7,812 bases of DNA from Verrucomicrobiota bacterium (lineage in GTDB: Bacteria; Verrucomicrobiota; Verrucomicrobiia; Limisphaerales; UBA9464), in NCBI GenBank assembly GCA_947454295.1, contig CANGMO010000094.1, positions 1-7,812 of the forward strand, written 5' to 3'. A model generated the notes under the pieces. That model saw nothing but the letters and a program-made list of their open reading frames with translations. It was not told the origin of the DNA and made no database searches. The position numbers and the translations under genes were made by a program. Positions 1-6,602 of the stretch are shown in pieces; position 1 is the stretch's first letter, and every line of letters begins with the position of its first letter.

Positions 1-2161
1 AACGATCGAGTGTTTGAAGCACGAGCGTGAGATCCACGGTGCTCACATTTGGGAAGGCGGTGAGCAGGTCGCGCTGGAAACTGGCGGCAGCGGCGGGCGT
101 GTCCGTTCGCGTGGCCATCACGTATTGAGCGGGGGCGTCTTCGAGGGCGCCGGATGGGAAAACGATGAAGAAGTTTGGACGCACCTGCCGCCAGTCGACG
201 CGTCGGAGGCTGCCAACCTGACACGGAAGTTCGATGCCTTGGATGTCAAACGACAACCGGTCGCCCACGTTGAGGTGCAACTCGCGCGCAATGCCATCCT
301 CGAGGGAAACCGGGACCGGGTTCTGATCGGATGGGGCGCCGGCGAACCGGGGGCTCCAAATTCCGGCCTCCAGCGTTTCGGTGTCGATGAGCCGGTCGCG
401 CCAGGTCGTGCGGTACTCCCGACGAAGTGCCCAGTCCGTGGGCCGCTCTCCCTTGGCGGGGTTTTCCGGCTTCGGGTGGAGATCGGCAACGGGCACTCCC
501 TTCAGACTGGAAATCCGCATGGTCACGATGGGCGCCTGTTCCAGGGCCTCAAGTTGATGACGCGCCAGCAGCTGCAGGACGCCGTCGCGTTGATCCGGCT
601 GGATGTCGAAGAGAATGGTGTTCGGTTTATGCGTCGCGGAAGGCGGGAACAACTGGGCGAGCAGGCTGACGCGGACGAGGTGGAGGGTGAGAATCAGGAA
701 GGTTCCAAGCCCGAGAGAGAGGATGAGCAGGGTGGTGCGGTTTCCGGGGCGGTGCAGGCTGGCAATGCCCTGCCGGATCACGAATGGGAGCTGGGGTGGA
801 ACGAATCGTCGTGCGGTCCAGGCGAGCGCCCGGGCCACCAGGGTCAGCAGCGCAAACGCCGCGAGCAGTCCACCAGCGATCGATGCGCCTTCGCGAAGCG
901 ATCGGGTTTGAGCGAGGATGAACCCGGTCAAGGCGATCAGGATGATCCCGATGACGACGACCCGGGGGCGGTTTGCTCCCGGCGCGGGACCGGCGTCGAT
1001 CCGCAGCACAGCGAGTGGGGATATGCCTCGAAGTTCCAACAGGGGAAGCAGGGTGAAGAGCCCGCAGAGCACGAAGCCTGAGGTCATGGCACCGAGCGTT
1101 TCCGCCCACGCGAACGAAGGTTCCATCTGGAAGGGGATGAAGGTCCCGACCAGCAGGGGAAGGAAGCGTGCGGTGAGGGCACCCACCACGGCACCCAGGC
1201 CGCAGCCAATCACACCGAGACTGAATCCCTGCGCGAGGTACACGGCAAACACCCGTGGCATGGGAGTGCCGAGGCACCGAAGCAAGCCGGCGTTTGCCCG
1301 CTTTTGGGCAACGTGCACCTGGAGCGTGCTGGCCATTCCAATGCATCCCAGTAGCAGGGCGACCAGCCCCACCAGATTGAGAAACCGGTGCAGATTGGTG
1401 AGCGATTCGCCGAGCTCCCGCTGACGCTTTTCCACCGTATCCACCTCGATGTGCCGCCGCTCCAGTTCCGATTCAATGGGCTTCAGAAGCCGGCGGACGT
1501 CGACTGCGTTATCGAAGGCAATCGTCAACCGATACCGGGCGAGGGAGCCGCCTTGAAGCAGTCCGGTGGCGGCCAGTGAGGTGCTCGGGAGATAGAGGCG
1601 CGGCGCAATGGAGGCGAAGGCGACGGTATCGCCCGGGGCACGGAGCAGGGCGCCGAGAATCCGAAGGTTCGATTGACCGAGTCGGGCGCTGTCCCCGGGT
1701 TTGACCCCAAACTGCAGCAGCACTGCCTGATCCACCAAGATGCCCAATCCTCGTTGGAACTCCTCGGCGGCGCCCGGTGGATCAGTCTCCAGCGTGCCGT
1801 AGAAAGGGAATCCTCCGGAGATGGCTCGGCCGTTCATGAGACGCGAGCCCGAGCCGAGGCCCAGCATGGTGGAGAAGCTGATTTCCTCACCCATTCGCGC
1901 GCCTAGGGGCCGCACGAGCGCGCGGTCGGCATCCGAGAAGGGTTCGCGTCGGGTGAAGACGAGATCAGCCCCCAGCAGCGCCTTGGACTGCGATTCGATG
2001 CCATCCCTCAGATTGCGACCGAGGCAGGCAATCGAGACCAGGGCGGCGATGCCGAGGGAAATTGAACTGGAGAACAGCAGCAGCCGGCGGCGTGCGGTGC
2101 GTGATTCCCGCCAGGCCATCTTCCAGACCCAGGGGGAAAACAGGGCGGCGATCCAAGGCAC
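1..2161 (-). CDS. FtsX/MacB-type ABC transporter permease, YbbP-like (3' end outside window)
   Basis: Inner-membrane permease subunit of an ABC transporter of the MacB/LolCE/YbbP superfamily. These permeases work with a separate ATPase and act on the periplasmic side, moving lipoproteins or other envelope substrates; the substrate here is unknown. The frame is open from the stop at 2243 to the left edge. Numbering from the ATG at 2119: basic N-terminus MAWRESRTARRR, first membrane helix about 13-34, periplasmic domain about 35-240 with GADLVFTRREPF (50-61), RAISGGFPFYG (98-108) and VDTVEKRQRELG (226-237). The first FtsX core follows, with helices near 245-265, 295-325 and 345-362 and the motif LLRCLGTPMPRVFAVYLAQG. 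Further helices lie near 386-404, 413-432 and 462-482, and a second periplasmic domain begins near 490. About 706-730 residues are visible. The family usually has about 800-850, so the last helices are missing. The start is uncertain: GTG 2161 is preferred because it keeps the residues LFSPWVWK before MAWRESR; TTG 2191 and ATG 2119 are alternatives. None has a Shine-Dalgarno site. No ATPase gene is visible. Confidence 0.88.
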   Translation of the reverse strand, partial: MPWIAALFSPWVWKMAWRESRTARRRLLLFSSSISLGIAALVSIACLGRNLRDGIESQSKALLGADLVFTRREPFSDADRALVRPLGARMGEEISFSTMLGLGSGSRLMNGRAISGGFPFYGTLETDPPGAAEEFQRGLGILVDQAVLLQFGVKPGDSARLGQSNLRILGALLRAPGDTVAFASIAPRLYLPSTSLAATGLLQGGSLARYRLTIAFDNAVDVRRLLKPIESELERRHIEVDTVEKRQRELGESLTNLHRFLNLVGLVALLLGCIGMASTLQVHVAQKRANAGLLRCLGTPMPRVFAVYLAQGFSLGVIGCGLGAVVGALTARFLPLLVGTFIPFQMEPSFAWAETLGAMTSGFVLCGLFTLLPLLELRGISPLAVLRIDAGPAPGANRPRVVVIGIILIALTGFILAQTRSLREGASIAGGLLAAFALLTLVARALAWTARRFVPPQLPFVIRQGIASLHRPGNRTTLLILSLGLGTFLILTLHLVRVSLLAQLFPPSATHKPNTILFDIQPDQRDGVLQLLARHQLEALEQAPIVTMRISSLKGVPVADLHPKPENPAKGERPTDWALRREYRTTWRDRLIDTETLEAGIWSPRFAGAPSDQNPVPVSLEDGIARELHLNVGDRLSFDIQGIELPCQVGSLRRVDWRQVRPNFFIVFPSGALEDAPAQYVMATRTDTPAAAASFQRDLLTAFPNVSTVDLTLVLQTLDR

Positions 2162-2242
2162 GGCAGGCAGAGTAGGAGAGATGCCCGCCAAATCAAACGC
2201 GGCGGCGTTCCGGCGTTCCGGCGAGCCGCGACTCCGAGTGCC

Positions 2243-2407
2243 CTAGCGGCCTTCGGTCATCGAGGCCGGCAATCCGTTTTCCCAGGACTTGGGAGTATTC
2301 CAGGGACGGGCCGACAACTCGTCGTCCGACTTGCAGCCGCCGATCAAAACCGCGGCCAGCCCGAGGCAGGCCAGAAACACCGCGCGAAGAGGGATACGGA
2401 ATTTCAT
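2243..2407 (-). CDS. Small lipoprotein (54 aa), function unknown
   Basis: The frame starts at ATG 2407 and ends with TAG at 2243. It encodes 54 residues: a basic start (MKFRIPLR), a hydrophobic stretch at 9-22, and a lipobox-like LIGGC with Cys25 as the expected lipidation site. The mature part is only 30 residues, acidic just after the cysteine (KSDDE) and then carrying a Trp/Pro-rich segment, RPWNTPKSWENGLP. The residue after the cysteine is Lys, not Asp. By the E. coli sorting rule this would favour the outer membrane, but the rule may not hold in this organism. The permease gene follows on the same strand, about 80 bases after the stop and in the same frame, so an operon is likely. A terminator at 2433-2461 lies upstream, so the promoter should be in 2408-2432 or within the terminator region; I could not find one. 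There is no Shine-Dalgarno site. I do not recognise a family. Confidence 0.72.
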   Translation of the reverse strand: MKFRIPLRAVFLACLGLAAVLIGGCKSDDELSARPWNTPKSWENGLPASMTEGR

Positions 2408-2432
2408 GGAAGCGAAGTTGAGGGGTTAAAGC

Positions 2433-2461
2433 AAAAAGGGGTCCGCCTTTCGGGGACCCCT
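2433..2461 (-). terminator. Intrinsic terminator of the coiled-coil protein gene
   Basis: On the minus strand a perfect 8-base-pair stem (AGGGGTCC pairing with GGACCCCT, at 2437-2444 and 2454-2461) encloses a 9-base loop and is followed by five T (2437-2433). It starts about 14 bases after the stop codon of the 2475-3230 gene. It should separate that gene from the lipoprotein gene downstream. Confidence 0.85.
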
Positions 2462-2474
2462 GGGAAGCGGAAAT

Positions 2475-3230
2475 TCAGTACAGGACCTTGTCGCCCTCGG
2501 CGACCGCGACGTCGGCCTGACGCCACTCCGGCAGGAGATTGGCGATGCTACGGTTCTGGTCGACGCTGACGATGCGGGCCTTGCCGAGCAGCTTGTCGCC
2601 GCGGCGGACCATCACGATGCCATTGGCCTTGGCGCCCTGGGTCTCACCGACGTCGAGCAGCACAAAGTTCCACTTCGGATCGACGGCCACCACCGAGCCC
2701 TTGAGACCCGGCATTTCAACCGGCTTGTCGTTGGGGTTCTCGAAGCGATCCAGGCGGGCCTGGAGGTGCTCGATGCTGCGGAGGAAAATCTTGCGCTCGT
2801 CGGACAGGGCGGTGCGGGCCTCGGTGGCTTCGCGGAGATCGTTCTTCAACTGGCTGATCTGCTCGGGATGCACGCCCAGGGCCTGCCAGCGGGACAGCTC
2901 CTGCTGTGCCTCATTGCGCTCCTTGGTGGTCTTGCCGAGATCGGAGGCCAGCTTGTCGGCGCGCCCCTTTTGAGTGGAGGCTTCGGTGGCGGCGGATTCG
3001 AGGTCCGTCTTGGTCTGCGCCAGATCCTTCAGGGCCTTGTCGGCGTTCGCCTTGGCGGTCTTGGCATCCCCCTCAGCCTTGCGCTGGGCGGCGACGGACT
3101 CGCCGAGCTTGCCCTTGGTGTCGGCGAGGTCCTTGGTTTGCGTCTCGATGGCCGGCGCCGTGACGACGAAATTGATGACCAAAGCCGCGATACCTGCGGC
3201 CAGGGAGAGAACGAGTGCGAGGCGAAGCAT
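2475..3230 (-). CDS. Membrane-anchored coiled-coil protein with C-terminal beta-type domain
   Basis: This 251-residue protein has three parts. Residues 3-24 are a hydrophobic segment (LALVLSLAAGIAALVINFVV), either a membrane anchor or an uncleaved signal. Residues about 28-163 are rich in Ala, Lys, Glu, Asp and Thr with heptad-like spacing, which indicates a long coiled coil. A break near 116-125 contains ALGVHPEQI. Residues about 176-251 alternate hydrophobic residues and turns (KGSVVAVDPKWNFVLLDVG, then VMVRRGDKLLGKARIVSV), resembling the small beta domains at the C-termini of MreC- or FlgT-like proteins. That resemblance is by eye only. The protein is expected to sit in the inner membrane with the coiled coil and beta domain in the periplasm. 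I have an impression of similar uncharacterised proteins in Opitutaceae. It has its own promoter and terminator, so it appears monocistronic. ATG 3230 is chosen because the hydrophobic segment follows at once; no Shine-Dalgarno site is present. Function is unknown; an envelope structural role is a guess. Confidence 0.85.
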   Translation of the reverse strand: MLRLALVLSLAAGIAALVINFVVTAPAIETQTKDLADTKGKLGESVAAQRKAEGDAKTAKANADKALKDLAQTKTDLESAATEASTQKGRADKLASDLGKTTKERNEAQQELSRWQALGVHPEQISQLKNDLREATEARTALSDERKIFLRSIEHLQARLDRFENPNDKPVEMPGLKGSVVAVDPKWNFVLLDVGETQGAKANGIVMVRRGDKLLGKARIVSVDQNRSIANLLPEWRQADVAVAEGDKVLY

Positions 3231-3263
3231 GGAGTGAACGCGTGGTGTGACTTGTGACGGGCA

Positions 3264-3292
3264 ACGCTACGGAGGGTAGGGGGACGTGTCAA
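3264..3292 (-). promoter_or_regulatory. Putative sigma70-type promoter of the coiled-coil gene
   Basis: On the minus strand a perfect TTGACA (3292-3287) is followed after 17 bases by TAGCGT (3269-3264), which matches three of six consensus -10 positions. Transcription would begin near 3257, giving a leader of about 27 bases before ATG 3230. The weak -10 lowers certainty. An AACGTT motif overlaps the upstream edge of the -35 box. Confidence 0.5.
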
Positions 3293-3344
3293 CGTTCGCT
3301 TGCGTGAACGGAGGGAAAGGCGCGGGAGAAGGGATCGCGCCTCA

Positions 3345-3368
3345 GTTCGACCGAACGAATGAGTTCGG
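3345..3368. repeat. Overlapping inverted repeats sharing a central arm
   Basis: The arm CCGAAC (3351-3356) is complementary to GTTCGG at 3363-3368 (6 base pairs, 6-base loop). Its CGAAC part is also complementary to GTTCG at 3345-3349 (5 base pairs, 2-base spacer). The three arms could form two mutually exclusive hairpins or serve as a protein-binding site. The arms are short, so chance is possible. Confidence 0.35.
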
Positions 3369-3422
3369 CTGGATACAGGTTGGGGCTGGGCGATCCGCCT
3401 CCCGCCGGGTGGGTGGCAGCGG

Positions 3423-3439
3423 AACGTTTCCCAAACGTT
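3423..3439. promoter_or_regulatory. Perfect inverted repeat, candidate operator upstream of receptor 1
   Basis: AACGTTTCCCAAACGTT is a perfect 7-3-7 inverted repeat, and each half contains the self-complementary hexamer AACGTT. It ends 9 bases before the conserved TGCTTGTC block, which is where a repressor or activator of the receptor gene could bind. The equivalent place before receptor 2 has two direct AACGT copies (6500-6504 and 6506-6510). The binding protein is unknown. Confidence 0.45.
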
Positions 3440-3448
3440 GAATTTCCT

Positions 3449-3511
3449 TGCTTGTCCCCGGCAATTGCCGGCTTTTTTGGGGAAATACACCCACCAACCC
3501 CCCAACTTTGG
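3449..3511 (+). promoter_or_regulatory. Conserved upstream element of receptor 1 with palindrome and T run
   Basis: TGCTTGTC (3449-3456) is followed by the perfect palindrome CCGGCAATTGCCGG (3458-3471), CTTTTTT (3472-3478), GGGGAAA, and a short stem CCAA-CT-TTGG (3502-3511). The same TGCTTGTC and CCAA/TTGG blocks occur before receptor 2 with an identical 53-base offset. Two readings are possible. If the block is transcribed, the palindrome plus six T resembles an intrinsic terminator in the leader, with TCCCC (3455-3459) able to pair alternatively with GGGGA (3479-3483). If TTGTCC is a -35 box, the palindrome lies in the promoter spacer and would be an operator. I see no convincing -10 box. 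Confidence 0.5.
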
Positions 3512-3538
3512 CGGTGTATTGGACTCAACCACCATCGT

Positions 3539-6403
3539 ATGAACAAAAACCTCCGAATTGTTTCCGGTAATGCCCTGATGCGAGCGGACTCGTTCCGTCG
3601 CGTACTCACGATCGGTCTCGGTGCCCAGCTGCTTGCTGGCCCCGTGCTGCTCGCCCAAAGCGCCTCCTCGGCGCCTGCTGCCGACGCCTCCAAAATGGAG
3701 AAGCGTGTGGTGGTCGGGTCGAACATCCCCACCGCAGAGGTCGAGACCGCCCAGCCGGTTGAGATCTTTACCCGTGAGAAGATTGACCAGATGGGCGTCA
3801 CCACGGTGACCGACCTGCTCCTGCGCGTTCCGCAGTCCAACCAGGGCGCGCTGAACGGCAACAACGGCGGCACCGGCTTCGCTGCCGGTGGCACGGGTGT
3901 TTCCCTGCGCGGCCTGGGCCTGAATGCGACCCTGATCCTCCTCAACGGACGCCGCGTGGCACCGTACGGCTTCTCGAACAGCGGTACCGATTCGTTCGTT
4001 GACCTGAACTCGCTCCCGCTCGAGGCCATTGAGCAGGTGGAAATCCTTACTTCCGGCGCCTCCGCGGTTTACGGCGCGGATGCCATCGCGGGCGTAATCA
4101 ACATCAAGACGAAGAAGGATTACCACGGTGGCGAGCTGCGCTTCTACTATGGCAACACGGTCCACCAGGACTACGCCACCACGAAGGGGTCGATCACCTT
4201 TGGCACCGGCAATGACAAGACGGACTTGCTCATCGTTGCTGATTACCTGCACCAAAACGACCTGTACAACCGCGACCGTGCGTTTTCGTCCGAAGTGGAC
4301 CTCCGTCCTCTGGGCGGCATCAACAACGGCAGTTCGTTCCCCGATCCGGGTCGCTACACGGTTCCCAAGACGGCGCCGGGCCTCGCTGGCACGCCGTTTG
4401 CGGGCGCCAGCGGCACGGTTACCCTGGTTCCCCCCCTCGGAACTGACGGCAAGGCCGCGCCGGGTTCCTATCATCCGTTCGGCGACTCGGATCGCTTCAA
4501 CTTCCTGCAGCGGTCGCAGTCGCTTCCCCGCTCCCAGCGCGAGGGCGTGTACGGCAATTTCAACCACAAGATCTTCGACGAGAAGATGGAGGCGTTTGGT
4601 GAGTTCATGTTCCGCCACGGCGAGGAGCATGTGGAACTCGCGCCCGCCCCGATCGACCTCGCCGGCAGCGGCAGCGGTATCGGCATCCCGGTTGGAACCT
4701 CGGTCGTCAAGAAGGGTGTCGTGAACGTGGGCAACCAGGTCACCATTCCGAAGACCAACCCGTTCAATCCGTTTGGTGTCGACATCAGCGCGGGGCGCCT
4801 CCGCCTCCTGGAGACCGGCAACCGTCTCTATGACTTCAACACCGACTCCTTCCGCATGCTCGGCGGGCTGCGCGGTGAGCTGAGCGAAAAGTTCAGCTAC
4901 GAAACCGCGGTGATGTACAACCGCGCCCAGACCGTGAAGAACGGCGTCGGCGTGGGGGTGCAGCAGTTCCAGAACGCGCTCAACGATCCGAATCCGCTCA
5001 CGGCCTTCAATCCGTTCAGCGGTCCGAGCGCCCCCAACAACCCGGCCACGGTTTCCGGACTGCTGGTCGGGTCCAAGCAGGTCGGCACCACCGACGTGCT
5101 CAGCTGGGACGCCAAGGGCTTCGGCTCGTTGTTTGACCTGCCCGGTGGCACGGTCGGCTATGCGGTCGGTCTGGAGTACCGCACTGAGAAGTTCACCGAC
5201 GATCCCGACCAGGTTCAGCGGGCTGGCGGGCTGGTCGGCCAGTCTCCCGCCCTCGGCAATGCCGGCTCGCGCAATCTGACCGCGGCGTACATCGAGTCGC
5301 GCATTCCCATCACCGGCAAGGACTGGAACATCCTCGGATTCTACCGGGTCGACGTCACGGCGGCCGGCCGTGTGGACAGCTACAGCGACTTCGGTGATTC
5401 CGAAGTGCCTTCGGTGGGCATCGAATGGCGTCCGTTCAGCGAGGACTTCCTCCTCCGCTCCAGCTATGGCGAGAGCTTCCGTCCTGCGTCGCTGCAGCAG
5501 TTGTACAACTCTGCGTCTGATGCCCTGACCAGCAGCTTCCGTGACCCGCTCCGTGGCACCGTGGAGCGTGAAATTCCCATCAGCCGCGGCGGCAACACCA
5601 ACCTGAGGCCGGAAACGGCTACGGAGTGGACGGCTGGCGCTGTGTTGAGCCCGGCGGCGGCCAAGGGGCTGCGCATTTCCGTGGATTGGGTCCAGATTGC
5701 GCGCAAGAACGAGATCGGCAGCTATGCCGACTTCTTCGGCAATGGCGCCCTCTCGCAACGCGCCGGCAGCTACACCCGTCTCCCGTATGAAGGCGACGCG
5801 GCGTTCCTCGCGGCCAATCCGGGCGCGGCGCTTCCCAAGGCCGACCCGCTGACCGGCCTGCCTGCCGGCCAGATCTTCACGCTGAATGATCAGTTCCAAA
5901 ACCTCGGCTCCACCATCATGGATGCTGTTGATTTTGGCATCAGCTACGAGCTCAAGACCGACACTGCCGGCACCTGGCGCTTTGATCTTGCCTCCTCCTA
6001 TCTGCTGAGCTACCGCACCTCCGCCGGCCCAGGTGAAGCCTACGAGGCCAACGACGGCTTTGCCACCGGATCGGATGCCTTCCCGAAGTGGCGCTCCACC
6101 GCGAGCCTCTTCTGGAACTATCGGAAGCTGGAAGCTGGCGTGGTTGCCAACTACGTGGGCGAGGTTGCCTATTCCAATCCTGCCACCGGCGATGACGCCA
6201 CGGTGAGCTCGTTCATGACGTTCGACGTCCAGGCTTCCTACAAGCTTCCCTGGGACGTGAAGGTCACCGCGGGCATCAACAACATCCTGGATTCCAATCC
6301 GCCGCTGTACCTCGGATTCAGCAACAACTCGTTCGCCTATCTCAGCTCGGTTCACAACCCGCTGGGCCGGCAGTATTACTTCCAGCTCAGCAAGAAGTTC
6401 TGA
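3539..6403 (+). CDS. TonB-dependent outer-membrane receptor (receptor 1)
   Basis: Outer-membrane beta-barrel transporter that takes up a scarce ligand using energy from TonB-ExbBD. The 954-residue length is normal for the family. Residues 1-41 form a signal peptide: a polar start, FRR at 19-21, a hydrophobic core with IGLGAQLLAGPVLLAQ, and likely cleavage after AQS (41). A possible TonB box follows at KRVVVG (55-60). The plug domain spans about 70-192: QPVEIFTREKIDQMG, VTDLLLRVP, GVSLRGLGLNATLILLNGRRV, and LEAIEQVEILTSGASAVYGADAIAGVINIKTKK in broken form. The rest, about 200-954, is the barrel and ends in GRQYYFQLSKKF with a C-terminal Phe, as expected for the assembly signal. The start is ATG 3539, because it begins a normal signal peptide that aligns with receptor 2 (both start MN-x-N). 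There is no Shine-Dalgarno site. An intrinsic terminator follows 18 bases after the stop. Plug and barrel are intact. The substrate (siderophore, cobalamin, glycan or other) cannot be told; no partner enzyme lies beside it. Confidence 0.95.
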   Translation: MNKNLRIVSGNALMRADSFRRVLTIGLGAQLLAGPVLLAQSASSAPAADASKMEKRVVVGSNIPTAEVETAQPVEIFTREKIDQMGVTTVTDLLLRVPQSNQGALNGNNGGTGFAAGGTGVSLRGLGLNATLILLNGRRVAPYGFSNSGTDSFVDLNSLPLEAIEQVEILTSGASAVYGADAIAGVINIKTKKDYHGGELRFYYGNTVHQDYATTKGSITFGTGNDKTDLLIVADYLHQNDLYNRDRAFSSEVDLRPLGGINNGSSFPDPGRYTVPKTAPGLAGTPFAGASGTVTLVPPLGTDGKAAPGSYHPFGDSDRFNFLQRSQSLPRSQREGVYGNFNHKIFDEKMEAFGEFMFRHGEEHVELAPAPIDLAGSGSGIGIPVGTSVVKKGVVNVGNQVTIPKTNPFNPFGVDISAGRLRLLETGNRLYDFNTDSFRMLGGLRGELSEKFSYETAVMYNRAQTVKNGVGVGVQQFQNALNDPNPLTAFNPFSGPSAPNNPATVSGLLVGSKQVGTTDVLSWDAKGFGSLFDLPGGTVGYAVGLEYRTEKFTDDPDQVQRAGGLVGQSPALGNAGSRNLTAAYIESRIPITGKDWNILGFYRVDVTAAGRVDSYSDFGDSEVPSVGIEWRPFSEDFLLRSSYGESFRPASLQQLYNSASDALTSSFRDPLRGTVEREIPISRGGNTNLRPETATEWTAGAVLSPAAAKGLRISVDWVQIARKNEIGSYADFFGNGALSQRAGSYTRLPYEGDAAFLAANPGAALPKADPLTGLPAGQIFTLNDQFQNLGSTIMDAVDFGISYELKTDTAGTWRFDLASSYLLSYRTSAGPGEAYEANDGFATGSDAFPKWRSTASLFWNYRKLEAGVVANYVGEVAYSNPATGDDATVSSFMTFDVQASYKLPWDVKVTAGINNILDSNPPLYLGFSNNSFAYLSSVHNPLGRQYYFQLSKKF

Positions 6404-6421
6404 TCCTGGTTGCCTGATTCA

Positions 6422-6457
6422 AGGCCGCCTCCGGGGAAACCCTGGGGCGGCCTTTTT
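6422..6457 (+). terminator. Intrinsic terminator of receptor 1
   Basis: AGGCCGCC (6422-6429) pairs perfectly with GGCGGCCT (6446-6453). An inner GGG/CCC stem closes a GAAA loop, and five T follow (6453-6457). It lies 18 bases after the receptor 1 stop, so receptor 2 should need its own promoter. Confidence 0.92.
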
Positions 6458-6477
6458 GCTGCTCGGGATGGCATTGT

Positions 6478-6491
6478 GTCACGGCGGTGAC
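6478..6491. promoter_or_regulatory. Short inverted repeat, possible operator before receptor 2
   Basis: GTCAC-GGCG-GTGAC is a perfect 5-4-5 inverted repeat 26 bases before the conserved TGCTTGTC block. It has no counterpart before receptor 1. Repeats this short arise by chance, so support is weak. Confidence 0.25.
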
Positions 6492-6499
6492 GGATCCGA

Positions 6500-6580
6500 A
6501 ACGTGAACGTCATTTCTGCTTGTCATGCGGCCAATTCGGAGCTTCATAGGAAAAACCACCGGCCTCAACCCAACCCTTGG
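6500..6580 (+). promoter_or_regulatory. Conserved upstream element of receptor 2
   Basis: Two direct AACGT copies (6500-6504 and 6506-6510) are followed by TGCTTGTC (6517-6524), CGGCCAATT (6528-6536), GCTTCATAGGAAAAA (6541-6555) and a small stem CCAA-CCC-TTGG (6570-6580). The order matches the region upstream of receptor 1. TGCTTGTC starts 86 bases before this ATG, against 90 before the other. TTGTCA within the block is one base from a consensus -35 box, but the expected -10 position is poor. The perfect palindrome and T run of receptor 1 are not kept here. Confidence 0.5.
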
Positions 6581-6602
6581 CCGGGCAACCCTGCACATAT
6601 CC

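Larger units (their letters stand above)
3231..3538. other. Divergent intergenic region between coiled-coil gene and receptor 1
   Basis: This 308-base region carries the control signals of two divergent genes. From left to right it holds a minus-strand promoter (3264-3292), an overlapping inverted-repeat cluster (3345-3368), a 17-base perfect inverted repeat (3423-3439), and a conserved block with a palindrome and T run (3449-3511). The hexamer AACGTT occurs three times, at 3291, 3423 and 3434. No gene is seen in it. An open frame joins it to the receptor from ATG 3359, but that would put about 60 non-signal residues before a normal signal peptide, so I treat it as non-coding. Confidence 0.8.

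Noticed and set aside
14..1081. A 355-codon plus-strand frame
   Set aside because: It is antisense to the permease, whose product has clear family motifs, and its own product is low-complexity and charged with no domain.
627..1346. A 239-codon minus-strand frame inside the permease
   Set aside because: It is in a different frame from the permease and gives an Arg/Pro/His-rich product typical of an out-of-frame reading.
3359..3538. A 60-codon N-terminal extension of receptor 1
   Set aside because: It would put non-signal sequence before an ordinary signal peptide and overlaps the upstream element shared with receptor 2.
3593..3661. Twin-arginine (Tat) export signal in the receptors (FRR and YRR before the hydrophobic core)
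   Set aside because: The S/T-R-R-x-F-L-K context is not matched and outer-membrane barrels are exported by Sec; the Arg pair fits an ordinary positive N-region.
3029..6355. A 1108-codon open frame on the minus strand opposite receptor 1
   Set aside because: It runs through the antisense of receptor 1, across the intergenic region and into another frame of the coiled-coil gene. Its product is Arg/Gly/Ala/Val-rich with no recognisable domain. Long antisense frames are common opposite GC-rich genes.
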